Shown: piece by piece, positions 10,549 through 25,800 of the stretch
How positions within the stretch are numbered: position 1 is the first letter of the stretch
How the letters are laid out: every line of letters begins with the position of its first letter
Notes under the pieces: generated by a model
Told to the model about the DNA's origin: nothing
The model's input: the letters and a program-made list of their open reading frames with translations, nothing else
Databases searched by the model: none
NCBI GenBank assembly: GCA_964057225.1
Contig: CAXKVF010000088.1
Location: forward strand, 1-64,000
Length of the DNA: 64,000 nt
Source of the DNA: Auanema rhodensis
Taxonomy: Eukaryota; Nematoda; Chromadorea; Rhabditida; Rhabditidae
Reading direction: 5' to 3'
Made by a program: the position numbers and the translations under genes

Positions 10549-12276
10549 AAGTGCACATCACGTGTACATTTAATTAGCATAAATTAAAGTTCACGTAAAT
10601 TTCAAAGTCATGGTTACCATGAAGCAATATCAATAAAAATTTGTTTTTAGACTAATATGGACATGGGGAATCTAATTTTGAAAACCGCATCTCTTTATCT
10701 TTCACGTGAAGCGAGTTACATACCAAGTGCACATCACGTGTACATTTAATTAGCATAAATTAAAGTTCACGTAAATTTCAAAGTCATGGTTACCATGAAC
10801 CAATATCAATAAAAATTTGTTTTTAGACTAATATGGACATGGGGAATCTAATTTTGAAAACCGCATTTCTTTATCTTTCACGTGAAGCGAGTTACATACC
10901 AAGTGCACATCACGTGTACATTTAATTAGCATAAATTAAAGTTCACGTAAAATTCAAAGTCATGGTTACCATGAACCAATATCAATAAAAATTTGTTTTT
11001 AGACTAATATGGACATGGGGAATCTAATTTTGAAAACCGCATCTTTTTATCTTTCACGTGAAGCTAGTTACATACCAAGTGCACATCACGTGTACATTAA
11101 ATTAGCATTAATTAAAGTTCACGTAAATTTCAAAGTCATGGTTACCATGAACCAATATCAATAAAAATTTGTTTTTAGACTAATATGGACATGGGGAATC
11201 TAATTTTGAAAACCGCATCTCTTTATCTTTCACGTGAAGCGAGTTACATACCAAGTGCACATCACGTGTACATTTAATTAGCATAAATTAAAGTTCACGT
11301 ATATTTCAAAGTCATGGTTACCATGAACCAATATCAATAAAAATTTGTTTTTAGACTAATATGGACATGGGGAATCTAATTTTGAAAACCGCATCTTTTT
11401 ATCTTTCACGTGAAGCTAGTTACATACCAAGTGCACATCACGTGTACATTAAATTAGCATTAATTAAAGTTCACGTAAATTTCAAAGTCATGGTTACCAT
11501 GAACCAATATCAATAAAAATTTGTTTTTAGACTAATATGGACATGGGGAATCTAATTTTGAAAACCGCATCTCTTTATCTTTCACGTGAAGCGAGTTACA
11601 TACCAAGTGCACATCACGTGTACATTTAATTAGCATAAATTAAAGTTCACGTATATTTCAAAGTCATGGTTACCATGAACTAATATCAATAAAAATTTGT
11701 TTTTAGACTAATATGGACATGGGGAATCTAATTTTGAAAACCGCATCTCTTTATCTTTCACGTGAAGCGAGTTACATACCAAGTGCACATCACGTGTACA
11801 TTTAATTAGCATAAATTAAAGTTCACGTAAATTTCAAAGTCATGGTTACCATGAACCAATATCAATAAAAATTTGTTTTTAGACTAATATGGACATGGGA
11901 AATCTAATTTTGAAAACCGCATCTCTTTATCTTTCACGTGAAGCGAGTTACATACCAAGTGCACATCACGTGTACATTTAATTAGCATAAATTAAAGTTC
12001 ACGTAAATTTCAAAGTCATGGTTACCATGAACCAATATCAATAAAAATTTGTTTTTAGACTAATATGGACATGGGGAATCTAATTTTGAAAACCGCATCT
12101 CTTTATCTTTCACGTGAAGCGAGTTACATACCAAGTGCACATCACGTGTACATTTAATTAGCATAAATTAAAGTTCACGTAAATTTCAAAGTCATGGTTA
12201 CCATGAAGCAATATCAATAAAAATTTGTTTTTAGACTAATATGGACATGGGGAATCTAATTTTGAAAACCGCATCT
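10549..12276 (+). repeat. Clean counterpart of 8251-9984
   Basis: Carries the same markers in order: G (10622), GCATTTC (10864-10870), F (10952), CTTTTTATC (11043), GAAGCTAG with TTAAATTAGCATTAATT (11060-11113), TATATTTC (11300), CTTTTTATC (11395), GAAGCTAG (11412-11466), TATATTTC with AACT (11652-11690), GGGAAATC (11898), G (12206). All monomers are exactly 176 bp. One difference, TATATTTC at 11652 versus plain TAAATTTC near 9360, suggests either a true paralogous copy or a read error. Confidence 0.8.
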
Positions 12277-15200
12277 CTTTATTTTTCACGTGAAGCGAGT
12301 TACATACCAAGTGCACATCACGTGTACATTTAATTAGCATAAATTAAAGTTCACGTAAATTTCAAAGTCATGGTTACCATGAACCAATATCAATAAAAAT
12401 TTGTTTTTAGACTAATATGGACATGGGGAATCTAATTTTGAAAACCGCATCTCTTTATCTTTCACGTGAAGCGAGTTACATACCAAGTGCACATCACGTG
12501 TACATTTAATTAGCATAAATTAAAGTTCACGTAAAATTCAAAGTCATGGTTACCATGAACCAATATCAATAAAAATTTGTTTTTAGACTAATATGGACAT
12601 GGGAAATCTAATTTTGAAAACCGCATCTCTTTATCTTTCACGTGAAGCGAGTTACATACCAAGTGCACATCACGTGTACATTTAATTAGCATAAATTAAA
12701 GTTCACGTAAATTTCAAAGTCATGGTTACCATGAACCAATATCAATAAAAATTTGTTTTTAGACTAATATGGACATGGGGAATCTAATTTTGAAAACCGC
12801 ATCTCTTTATCTTTCACGTGAAGCGAGTTACATACCAAGTGCACATCACGTGTACATTTAATTAGCATAAATTAAAGTTCACGTAAATTTCAAAGTCATG
12901 GTTACCATGCACCAATATCAATAAAAATTTGTTTTTAGACTAATATGGACATGGGGAATCTAATTTTGAAAACCGCATCTCTTTATCTTTCACGTGAAGC
13001 GAGTTACATACCAAGTGCACATCACGTGTACATTTAATTAGCATAAATTAAAGTTCACGTAAAATTCAAAGTCATGGTTACCATGAACCAATATCAATAA
13101 AAATTTGTTTTTAGACTAATATGGACATGGGGAATCTAATTTTGAAAACCGCATCTCTTTATCTTTCACGTGAAGCGAGTTACATACCAAGTGCACATCA
13201 CGTGTACATTTAATTAGCATAAATTAAAGTTCACGTAAATTTCAAAGTCATGGTTACCATGAACCAATATCAATAAAAATTTGTTTTTAGACTAATATGG
13301 ACATGGGGAATCTAATTTTGAAAACCGCATCTCTTTATCTTTCACGTGAAGCGAGTTACATACCAAGTGCACATCACGTGTACATTTAATTAGCATAAAT
13401 TAAAGTTCACGTAAATTTCAAAGTCATGGTTACCATGCACCAATATCAATAAAAATTTGTTTTTAGACTAATATGGACATGGGGAATCTAATTTTGAAAA
13501 CCGCATCTCTTTATCTTTCACGTGAAGCGAGTTACATACCAAGTGCACATCACGTGTACATTTAATTAGCATAAATTAAAGTTCACGTAAAATTCAAAGT
13601 CATGGTTACCATGAACCAATATCAATAAAAATTTGTTTTTAGACTAATATGGACATGGGGAATCTAATTTTGAAAACCGCATCTCTTCATCTTTCACGTG
13701 AAGCAAGTTACATACCAAGTGCACATCACGTGTACATTTAATTAGCATAAATTAAAGTTCACGTAAATTTCAAAGTCATGGTTACCATGCACCAATATCA
13801 ATAAAAATTTGTTTTTAGACTAATATGGACATGGGGAATCTAATTTTGAAAACCGCATCTCTTTATCTTTCACGTGAAGCGAGTTACATACCAAGTGCAC
13901 ATCACGTGTACATTTAATTAGCATAAATTAAAGTTCACGTAAATTTCAAAGTCATGGTTACCATGAACCAATATCAATAAAAATTTGTTTTTAGACTAAT
14001 ATGGACATGGGGAATCTAATTTTGAAAACCGCATCTCTTCATCTTTCACGTGAAGCGAGTTACATACCAAGTGCACATCACGTGTACATTTAATTAGCAT
14101 AAATTAAAGTTCACGTAAATTTCAAAGTCATGGTTACCATGCACCAATATCAATAAAAATTTGTTTTTAGACTAATATGGACATGGGGAATCTAATTTTG
14201 AAAACCGCATCTCTTTATCTTTCACGTGAAGCGAGTTACATACCAAGTGCACATCACGTGTACATTTAATTAGCATAAATTAAAGTTCACGTAAATTTCA
14301 AAGTCATGGTTACCATGAACCAATATCAATAAAAATTTGTTTTTAGACTAATATGGACATGGGGAATCTAATTTTGAAAACCGCATCTCTTTATCTTTCA
14401 CGTGAAGCGAGTTACATACCAAGTGCACATCACGTGTACATTTAATTAGCATAAATTAAAGTTCACGTAAATTTCAAAGTCATGGTTACCATGCACCAAT
14501 ATCAATAAAAATTTGTTTTTAGACTAATATGGACATGGGGAATCTAATTTTGAAAACCGCATCTCTTTATCTTTCACGTGAAGCGAGTTACATACCAAGT
14601 GCACATCATGTGTACATTTAATTAGCATAAATTAAAGTTCACGTAAATTTCAAAGTCATGGTTACCATGCACCAATATCAATAAAAATTTGTTTTTAGAC
14701 TAATATGGACATGGGGAATCTAATTTTGAAAACCACATCTCTTTATCTTTCACGTGAAGCGAGTTACATACCAAGTGCACATCACGTGTACATTTAATTA
14801 GCATAAATTAAAGTTCACGTAAATTTCAAAGTCATGGTTACCATGAACCAATATCAATGAAAATTTGTTTTTAGACTAATATGGACATGGGGAATCTAAT
14901 TTTGAAAACCGCATCTCTTTATCTTTCACGTGAAGCGAGTTACATACCAAGTGCACATCACGTGTACATTTAATTAGCATAAATTAAAGTTCACGTAAAA
15001 TTCAAAGTCATGGTTACCATGAACCAATATCAATAAAAATTTGTTTTTAGACTAATATGGACATGGGGAATCTAATTTTGAAAACCGCATCTCTTTATCT
15101 TTCACGTGAAGCGAGTTACATACCAAGTGCACATCACGTGTACATTTAATTAGCATAAATTAAAGTTCACGTAAATTTCAAAGTCATGGTTACCATGAAC

Positions 15201-16004
15201 CAATATCAATAAAAATTTGTTTTTAGACTAATATGGACATGGGGAATCTAATTTTGAAAACCGCATCTCTTTATCTTTCACGTGAAGCGAGTTACATACC
15301 AAGTGCACATCACGTGTACATTTAATTAGCATAAATTAAAGTTCACGTAAATTTCAAAGTCATGGTTACCATGCACCAATATCAATAAAAATTTGTTTTT
15401 AGACTAATATGGACATGGGGAATCTAATTTTGAAAACCGCATCTCTTTATCTTTCACGTGAAGCGAGTTACATACCAAGTGCACATCACGTGTACATTTA
15501 ATTAGCATAAATTAAAGTTCACGTAAATTTCAAAGTCATGGTTACCATGAACCAATATCAATAAAAATTTGTTTTTAGACTAATATGGACATGGGGAATC
15601 TAATTTTGAAAACCGCATCTCTTTATCTTTCACGTGAAGCGAGTTACATACCAAGTGCACATCACGTGTACATTTAATTAGCATAAATTAAAGTTCACGT
15701 AAATTTCAAAGTCATGGTTACCATGAACCAATATCAATAAAAATTTGTTTTTAGACTAATATGGACATGGGGAATCTAATTTTGAAAACCGCATCTCTTT
15801 ATCTTTCACGTGAAGCGAGTTACATACCAAGTGCACATCACGTGTACATTTAATTAGCATAAATTAAAGTTCACGTAAATTTCAAAGTCATGGTTACCAT
15901 GAACCAATATCAATAAAAATTTGTTTTTAGACTAATATGGACATGGGGAATCTAATTTTGAAAACCGCATCTCTTTATCTTTCACGTGAAGCGAGTTACA
16001 TACC
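12277..16004 (+). repeat. Clean array with weak higher-order structure
   Basis: Exact 176-bp monomers, mostly A and C with F copies interspersed (12537, 13064, 13592, 15000). It holds two local marker groups. First, CTTCATC with GAAGCAAG (13687-13705), C, A, CTTCATC (14040), C, which recurs 21 monomers later (17401 and 17736; offset 3696). Second, T with C (14609), E (14859) and F (15000), an early copy of the module that dominates 20-25 kb. Nothing other than satellite is visible. Confidence 0.85.
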
Positions 16005-17412
16005 AAGTGCACATCACGTGTACATTTAATTAGCATAAATTAAAGTTCACGTAAATTTCAAAGTCATGGTTACCATGAACCAATATCAATAAAAATTTGG
16101 TTTTAGACTAATATGGACATGGGGAATCTAATTTTGAAAACCGCATCTCTTTATCTTTCACGTGAAGCGAGTTACATACCAAGTGCACATCACGTGTACA
16201 TTTAATTAGCATAAATTAAAGTTCACGTAAATTTCAAAGTCATGGTTACCATGAACCAATATCAATAAAAATTTGTTTTTAGACTAATATGGACATGGGG
16301 AATCTAATTTTGAAAACCGCATCTCTTTATCTTTCACGTGAAGCGAGTTACATACCAAGTGCACATCACGTGTACATTTAATTAGCATAAATTAAAGTTC
16401 ACGTAAAATTCAAAGTCATGGTTACCACGAACCAATATCAATAAAAATTTGTTTTTAGACTAATATGGACATGGGGAATCTAATTTTAAAAACCGCATCT
16501 CTTTATCTTTCACGTGAAGCGAGTTACATACCAAGTGCACATCACGTGTACATTTAATTAGCATAAATTAAAGTTCACGTAAACTTCAAAGTCATGGTTA
16601 CCATGAACCAATATCAATAAAAATTTGTTTTTAGACTAATATGGACATGGGGAATCTAATTTTGAAAACCGCATCTCTTTATCTTTCACGTGAAGCGAGT
16701 TACATACCAAGTGCACATCACGTGTACATTTAATTAGCATAAATTAAAGTTCACGTAAATTTCAAAGTCATGGTTACCATGAACCAATATCAATAAAAAT
16801 TTGTTTTTAGACTAATATGGACATGGGGAATCTAATTTTGAAAACCGCATCTCTTTATCTTTCACGTGAAGCGAGTTACATACCAAGTGCACATCACGTG
16901 TACATTTAATTAGCATAAATTAAAGTTCACGTAAATTTCAAAGTCATGGTTACCATGCACCAATATCAATAAAAATTTGTTTTTAGACTAATATGGACAT
17001 GGGGAATCTAATTTTGAAAACCGCATCTCTTTATCTTTCACGTGAAGCGAGTTACATACCAAGTGCACATCACGTGTACATTTAATTAGCATAAATTAAA
17101 GTTCACGTAAAATTCAAAGTCATGGTTACCATGAACCAATATCAATAAAAATTTGTTTTTAGACTAATATGGACATGGGGAATCTAATTTTGAAAACCGC
17201 ATCTCTTTATCTTTCACGTGAAGCGAGTTACATACCAAGTGCACATCACGTGTACATTTAATTAGCATAAATTAAAGTTCACGTAAATTTCAAAGTCATG
17301 GTTACCATGAACCAATATCAATAAAAATTGGTTTTTAGACTAATATGGACATGGGGAATCTAATTTTGAAAACCGCATCTCTTCATCTTTCACGTGAAGC
17401 AAGTTACATACC
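16005..17412 (+). repeat. Duplicated block, copy 1 (8 monomers)
   Basis: Carries four rare markers: TTTGG for TTTGT at 16100, CCACGAACC at 16428, TAAACTTC at 16584, and CTTCATC with GAAGCAAG ending at 17401. The first three recur exactly 2288 bp (13 monomers) downstream; C, F and the last marker recur 2464 bp (14 monomers) downstream. So one monomer was gained or lost between copies, as expected from unequal exchange. Confidence 0.88.
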
Positions 17413-18292
17413 AAGTGCACATCACGTGTACATTTAATTAGCATAAATTAAAGTTCACGTAAATTTCAAAGTCATGGTTACCATGCACCAATATCAATAA
17501 AAATTTGTTTTTAGACTAATATGGACATGGGGAATCTAATTTTGAAAACCGCATCTCTTTATCTTTCACGTGAAGCGAGTTACATACCAAGTGCACATCA
17601 CGTGTACATTTAATTAGCATAAATTAAAGTTCACGTAAATTTCAAAGTCATGGTTACCATGAACCAATATCAATAAAAATTTGTTTTTAGACTAATATGG
17701 ACATGGGGAATCTAATTTTGAAAACCGCATCTCTTCATCTTTCACGTGAAGCGAGTTACATACCAAGTGCACATCACGTGTACATTTAATTAGCATAAAT
17801 TAAAGTTCACGTAAATTTCAAAGTCATGGTTACCATGCACCAATATCAATAAAAATTTGTTTTTAGACTAATATGGACATGGGGAATCTAATTTTGAAAA
17901 CCGCATCTCTTTATCTTTCACGTGAAGCGAGTTACATACCAAGTGCACATCACGTGTACATTTAATTAGCATAAATTAAAGTTCACGTAAATTTCAAAGT
18001 CATGGTTACCATGAACCAATATCAATAAAAATTTGTTTTTAGACTAATATGGACATGGGGAATCTAATTTTGAAAACCGCATCTCTTTATCTTTCACGTG
18101 AAGCGAGTTACATACCAAGTGCACATCACGTGTACATTTAATTAGCATAAATTAAAGTTCACGTAAATTTCAAAGTCATGGTTACCATGAACCAATATCA
18201 ATAAAAATTGGTTTTTAGACTAATATGGACATGGGGAATCTAATTTTGAAAACCGCATCTCTTTATCTTTCACGTGAAGCGAGTTACATACC

Positions 18293-19876
18293 AAGTGCAC
18301 ATCACGTGTACATTTAATTAGCATAAATTAAAGTTCACGTAAATTTCAAAGTCATGGTTACCATGAACCAATATCAATAAAAATTTGGTTTTAGACTAAT
18401 ATGGACATGGGGAATCTAATTTTGAAAACCGCATCTCTTTATCTTTCACGTGAAGCGAGTTACATACCAAGTGCACATCACGTGTACATTTAATTAGCAT
18501 AAATTAAAGTTCACGTAAATTTCAAAGTCATGGTTACCATGAACCAATATCAATAAAAATTTGTTTTTAGACTAATATGGACATGGGGAATCTAATTTTG
18601 AAAACCGCATCTCTTTATCTTTCACGTGAAGCGAGTTACATACCAAGTGCACATCACGTGTACATTTAATTAGCATAAATTAAAGTTCACGTAAAATTCA
18701 AAGTCATGGTTACCACGAACCAATATCAATAAAAATTTGTTTTTAGACTAATATGGACATGGGGAATCTAATTTTGAAAACCGCATCTCTTTATCTTTCA
18801 CGTGAAGCGAGTTACATACCAAGTGCACATCACGTGTACATTTAATTAGCATAAATTAAAGTTCACGTAAACTTCAAAGTCATGGTTACCATGAACCAAT
18901 ATCAATAAAAATTTGTTTTTAGACTAATATGGACATGGGGAATCTAATTTTGAAAACCGCATCTCTTTATCTTTCACGTGAAGCGAGTTACATACCAAGT
19001 GCACATCACGTGTACATTTAATTAGCATAAATTAAAGCTCACGTAAATTTCAAAGTCATGGTTACCATGAACCAATATCAATAAAAATTTGTTTTTAGAC
19101 TAATATGGACATGGGGAATCTAATTTTGAAAACCGCATCTCTTTATCTTTCACGTGAAGCGAGTTACATACCAAGTGCACATCACGTGTACATTTAATTA
19201 GCATAAATTAAAGTTCACGTAAATTTCAAAGTCATGGTTACCATGAACCAATATCAATAAAAATTTGTTTTTAGACTAATATGGACATGGGGAATCTAAT
19301 TTTGAAAACCGCATCTCTTTATCTTTCACGTGAAGCGAGTTACATACCAAGTGCACATCACGTGTACATTTAATTAGCATAAATTAAAGTTCACGTAAAT
19401 TTCAAAGTCATGGTTACCATGCACCAATATCAATAAAAATTTGTTTTTAGACTAATATGGACATGGGGAATCTAATTTTGAAAACCGCATCTCTTTATCT
19501 TTCACGTGAAGCGAGTTACATACCAAGTGCACATCACGTGTACATTTAATTAGCATAAATTAAAGTTCACGTAAAATTCAAAGTCATGGTTACCATGAAC
19601 CAATATCAATAAAAATTTGTTTTTAGACTAATATGGACATGGGGAATCTAATTTTGAAAACCGCATCTCTTTATCTTTCACGTGAAGCGAGTTACATACC
19701 AAGTGCACATCACGTGTACATTTAATTAGCATAAATTAAAGTTCACGTAAATTTCAAAGTCATGGTTACCATGAACCAATATCAATAAAAATTGGTTTTT
19801 AGACTAATATGGACATGGGGAATCTAATTTTGAAAACCGCATCTCTTCATCTTTCACGTGAAGCAAGTTACATACC
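18293..19876 (+). repeat. Duplicated block, copy 2 (9 monomers)
   Basis: Matches 16005-17412: TTTGG at 18388, CCACGAACC at 18716, TAAACTTC at 18872, then C at 19414, F at 19576, ATTGG at 19794, and CTTCATC with GAAGCAAG at 19865. It has one more monomer than copy 1 in the second half. AAAGCTCAC at 19038 is private to this copy. Confidence 0.88.
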
Positions 19877-22800
19877 AAGTGCACATCACGTTTACATTTA
19901 ATTAGCATAAATTAAAGTTCATGTAAATTTCAAAGTCATGGTTACCATGAACCAATATCAATAAAAATTTGTTTTTAGACTAATATGGACATGGGGAATC
20001 TAATTTTGAAAACCGCATCTCTTTATCTTTCACGTGAAGCGAGTTACATACCAAGTGCACATCACGTGTACATTTAATTAGCATAAATTAAAGTTCACGT
20101 AAATTTCAAAGTCATGGTTACCATGAACCAATATCAATAAAAATTTGTTTTTAGACTAATATGGACATGGGGAATCTAATTTTGAAAACCGCATCTCTTT
20201 ATCTTTCACGTGAAGCGAGTTACATACCAAGTGCACATCACGTGTACATTTAATTAGCATAAATTAAAGTTCACGTAAATTTCAAAGTCATGGTTACCAT
20301 GAACCAATATCAATAAAAATTTGTTTTTAGACTAATATGGACATGGGGAATCTAATTTTGAAAACCGCATCTCTTTATCTTTCACGTGAAGCGAGTTACA
20401 TACCAAGTGCACATCACGTGTACATTAAATTAGCATAAATTAAAGTTCACGTAAATTTCAAAGTCATGGTTACCATGCACCAATATCAATAAAAATTTGT
20501 TTTTAGACTAATATGGACATGGGGAATCTAATTTTGAAAACCGCATCTCTTTATCTTTCACGTGAAGCGAGTTACATACCAAGTGCACATCATGTGTACA
20601 TTTAATTAGCATAAATTAAAGTTCACGTAAATTTCAAAGTCATGGTTACCATGCACCAATATCAATAAAAATTTGTTTTTAGACTAATATGGACATGGGG
20701 AATCTAATTTTGAAAACCGCATCTCTTTATCTTTCACGTGAAGCGAGTTACATACCAAGTGCACATCACGTGTACATTTAATTAGCATAAATTAAAGTTC
20801 ACGTAAATTTCAAAGTCATGGTTACCATGAACCAATATCAATGAAAATTTGTTTTTAGACTAATATGGACATGGGGAATCTAATTTTGAAAACCGCATCT
20901 CTTTATCTTTCACGTGAAGCGAGTTACATACCAAGTGCACATCACGTGTACATTTAATTAGCATAAATTAAAGTTCACGTAAAATTCAAAGTCATGGTTA
21001 CCATGAACCAATATCAATAAAAATTTGTTTTTAGACTAATATGGACATGGGGAATCTAATTTTGAAAACCGCATCTCTTTATCTTTCACGTGAAGCGAGT
21101 TACATACCAAGTGCACATCACGTGTACATTTAATTAGCATAAATTAAAGTTCACGTAAATTTCAAAGTCATGGTTACCATGAACCAATATCAATAAAAAT
21201 TTGTTTTTAGACTAATATGGACATGGGGAATCTAATTTTGAAAACCGCATCTCTTTATCTTTCACGTGAAGCGAGTTACATACCAAGTGCACATCACGTG
21301 TACATTAAATTAGCATAAATTAAAGTTCACGTAAATTTCAAAGTCATGGTTACCATGCACCAATATCAATAAAAATTTGTTTTTAGACTAATATGGACAT
21401 GGGGAATCTAATTTTGAAAACCGCATCTCTTTATCTTTCACGTGAAGCGAGTTACATACCAAGTGCACATCATGTGTACATTTAATTAGCATAAATTAAA
21501 GTTCACGTAAATTTCAAAGTCATGGTTACCATGCACCAATATCAATAAAAATTTGTTTTTAGACTAATATGGACATGGGGAATCTAATTTTGAAAACCGC
21601 ATCTCTTTATCTTTCACGTGAAGCGAGTTACATACCAAGTGCACATCACGTGTACATTTAATTAGCATAAATTAAAGTTCACGTAAATTTCAAAGTCATG
21701 GTTACCATGAACCAATATCAATGAAAATTTGTTTTTAGACTAATATGGACATGGGGAATCTAATTTTGAAAACCGCATCTCTTTATCTTTCACGTGAAGC
21801 GAGTTACATACCAAGTGCACATCACGTGTACATTTAATTAGCATAAATTAAAGTTCACGTAAATTTCAAAGTCATGGTTACCATGAACCAATATCAATAA
21901 AAATTTGTTTTTAGACTAATATGGACATGGGGAATCTAATTTTGAAAACCGCATCTCTTTATCTTTTACGTGAAGCGAGTTACATACCAAGTGCACATCA
22001 CGTGTACATTTAATTAGCATAAATTAAAGTTCACGTAAATTTCAAAGTCATGGTTACCATGAACCAATATCAATAAAAATTTGTTTTTAGACTAATATGG
22101 ACATGGGGAATCTAATTTTGAAAACCGCATCTCTTTATCTTTCACGTGAAGCGAGTTACATACCAAGTGCACATCACGTGTACATTTAATTAGCATAAAT
22201 TAAAGTTCACGTAAATTTCAAGGCATGGTTACCATGAACCAATATCAATAAAAATTTGTTTTTAGACTAATATGGACATGGGGAATCTAATTTTAAAAAC
22301 CGCATCTCTTTATCTTTCACGTGAAGCGAGTTACATACCAAGTGCACATCACGTTTACATTTAATTAGCATAAATTAAAGTTCACGTAAATTTCAAAGTC
22401 ATGGTTACCATGAACCAATATCAATAAAAATTTGTTTTTAGACTAATATGGACATGGGGAATCTAATTTTGAAAACCGCATCTCTTTATCTTTCACGTGA
22501 AGCGAGTTACATACCAAGTGCACATCACGTGTACATTTAATTAGCATAAATTAAAGTTCACGTAAATTTCAAAGTCATGGTTACCATGAACCAATATCAA
22601 TAAAAATTTGTTTTTAGACTAATATGGACATGGGGAATCTAATTTTGAAAACCGCATCTCTTTATCTTTCACGTGAAGCGAGTTACATACCAAGTGCACA
22701 TCACGTGTACATTAAATTAGCATAAATTAAAGTTCACGTAAATTTCAAAGTCATGGTTACCATGCACCAATATCAATAAAAATTTGTTTTTAGACTAATA

Positions 22801-25800
22801 TGGACATGGGGAATCTAATTTTGAAAACCGCATCTCTTTATCTTTCACGTGAAGCGAGTTACATACCAAGTGCACATCATGTGTACATTTAATTAGCATA
22901 AATTAAAGTTCACGTAAATTTCAAAGTCATGGTTACCATGCACCAATATCAATAAAAATTTGTTTTTAGACTAATATGGACATGGGGAATCTAATTTTGA
23001 AAACCGCATCTCTTTATCTTTCACGTGAAGCGAGTTACATACCAAGTGCACATCACGTGTACATTTAATTAGCATAAATTAAAGTTCACGTAAATTTCAA
23101 AGTCATGGTTACCATGAACCAATATCAATGAAAATTTGTTTTTAGACTAATATGGACATGGGGAATCTAATTTTGAAAACCGCATCTCTTTATCTTTCAC
23201 GTGAAGCGAGTTACATACCAAGTGCACATCACGTGTACATTTAATTAGCATAAATTAAAGTTCACGTAAAATTCAAAGTCATGGTTACCATGAACCAATA
23301 TCAATAAAAATTTGTTTTTAGACTAATATGGACATGGGGAATCTAATTTTGAAAACCGCATCTCTTTATCTTTCACGTGAAGCGAGTTACATACCAAGTG
23401 CACATCACGTGTACATTTAATTAGCATAAATTAAAGTTCACGTAAATTTCAAGGCATGGTTACCATGAACCAATATCAATAAAAATTTGTTTTTAGACTA
23501 ATATGGACATGGGGAATCTAATTTTAAAAACCGCATCTCTTTATCTTTCACGTGAAGCGAGTTACATACCAAGTGCACATCACGTTTACATTTAATTAGC
23601 ATAAATTAAAGTTCACGTAAATTTCAAAGTCATGGTTACCATGAACCAATATCAATAAAAATTTGTTTTTAGACTAATATGGACATGGGGAATCTAATTT
23701 TGAAAACCGCATCTCTTTATCTTTCACGTGAAGCGAGTTACATACCAAGTGCACATCACGTGTACATTTAATTAGCATAAATTAAAGTTCACGTAAATTT
23801 CAAAGTCATGGTTACCATGAACCAATATCAATAAAAATTTGTTTTTAGACTAATATGGACATGGGGAATCTAATTTTGAAAACCGCATCTCTTTATCTTT
23901 CACGTGAAGCGAGTTACATACCAAGTGCACATCACGTGTACATTAAATTAGCATAAATTAAAGTTCACGTAAATTTCAAAGTCATGGTTACCATGCACCA
24001 ATATCAATAAAAATTTGTTTTTAGACTAATATGGACATGGGGAATCTAATTTTGAAAACCGCATCTCTTTATCTTTCACGTGAAGCGAGTTACATACCAA
24101 GTGCACATCATGTGTACATTTAATTAGCATAAATTAAAGTTCACGTAAATTTCAAAGTCATGGTTACCATGCACCAATATCAATAAAAATTTGTTTTTAG
24201 ACTAATATGGACATGGGGAATCTAATTTTGAAAACCGCATCTCTTTATCTTTCACGTGAAGCGAGTTACATACCAAGTGCACATCACGTGTACATTTAAT
24301 TAGCATAAATTAAAGTTCACGTAAATTTCAAAGTCATGGTTACCATGAACCAATATCAATGAAAATTTGTTTTTAGACTAATATGGACATGGGGAATCTA
24401 ATTTTGAAAACCGCATCTCTTTATCTTTCACGTGAAGCGAGTTACATACCAAGTGCACATCATGTGTACATTTAATTAGCATAAATTAAAGTTCACGTAA
24501 ATTTCAAAGTCATGGTTACCATGCACCAATATCAATAAAAATTTGTTTTTAGACTAATATGGACATGGGGAATCTAATTTTGAAAACCGCATCTCTTTAT
24601 CTTTCACGTGAAGCGAGTTACATACCAAGTGCACATCACGTGTACATTTAATTAGCATAAATTAAAGTTCACGTAAATTTCAAAGTCATGGTTACCATGA
24701 ACCAATATCAATGAAAATTTGTTTTTAGACTAATATGGACATGGGGAATCTAATTTTGAAAACCGCATCTCTTTATCTTTCACGTGAAGCGAGTTACATA
24801 CCAAGTGCACATCACGTGTACATTAAATTAGCATAAATTAAAGTTCACGTAAATTTCAAAGTCATGGTTACCATGCACCAATATCAATAAAAATTTGTTT
24901 TTAGACTAATATGGACATGGGGAATCTAATTTTGAAAACCGCATCTCTTTATCTTTCACGTGAAGCGAGTTACATACCAAGTGCACATCATGTGTACATT
25001 TAATTAGCATAAATTAAAGTTCACGTAAATTTCAAAGTCATGGTTACCATGCACCAATATCAATAAAAATTTGTTTTTAGACTAATATGGACATGGGGAA
25101 TCTAATTTTGAAAACCGCATCTCTTTATCTTTCACGTGAAGCGAGTTACATACCAAGTGCACATCACGTGTACATTTAATTAGCATAAATTAAAGTTCAC
25201 GTAAATTTCAAAGTCATGGTTACCATGAACCAATATCAATGAAAATTTGTTTTTAGACTAATATGGACATGGGGAATCTAATTTTGAAAACCGCATCTCT
25301 TTATCTTTCACGTGAAGCGAGTTACATACCAAGTGCACATCACGTGTACATTTAATTAGCATAAATTAAAGTTCACGTAAATTTCAAAGTCATGGTTACC
25401 ATGAACCAATATCAATAAAAATTTGTTTTTAGACTAATATGGACATGAGGAATCTAATTTTGACAACCGCATCTCTTTATCTTTCACGTGAAGCGAGTTA
25501 CATACCAAGTGCACATCACGTGTACATTTAATTAGCATAAATTAAAGTTCACGTAAATTTCAAAGTCATGGTTACCATGAACCAATATCAATAAAAATTT
25601 GTTTTTAGACTAATATGGACATGAGGAATCTAATTTTGAAAACCGCATCTCTTTATCTTTCACGTGAAGCGAGTTACATACCAAGTGCACATCATGTGTA
25701 CATTTAATTAGCATAAATTAAAGTTCACGTAAATTTCAAAGTCATGGTTACCATGCACCAATATCAATAAAAATTTGTTTTTAGACTAATATGGACATGG

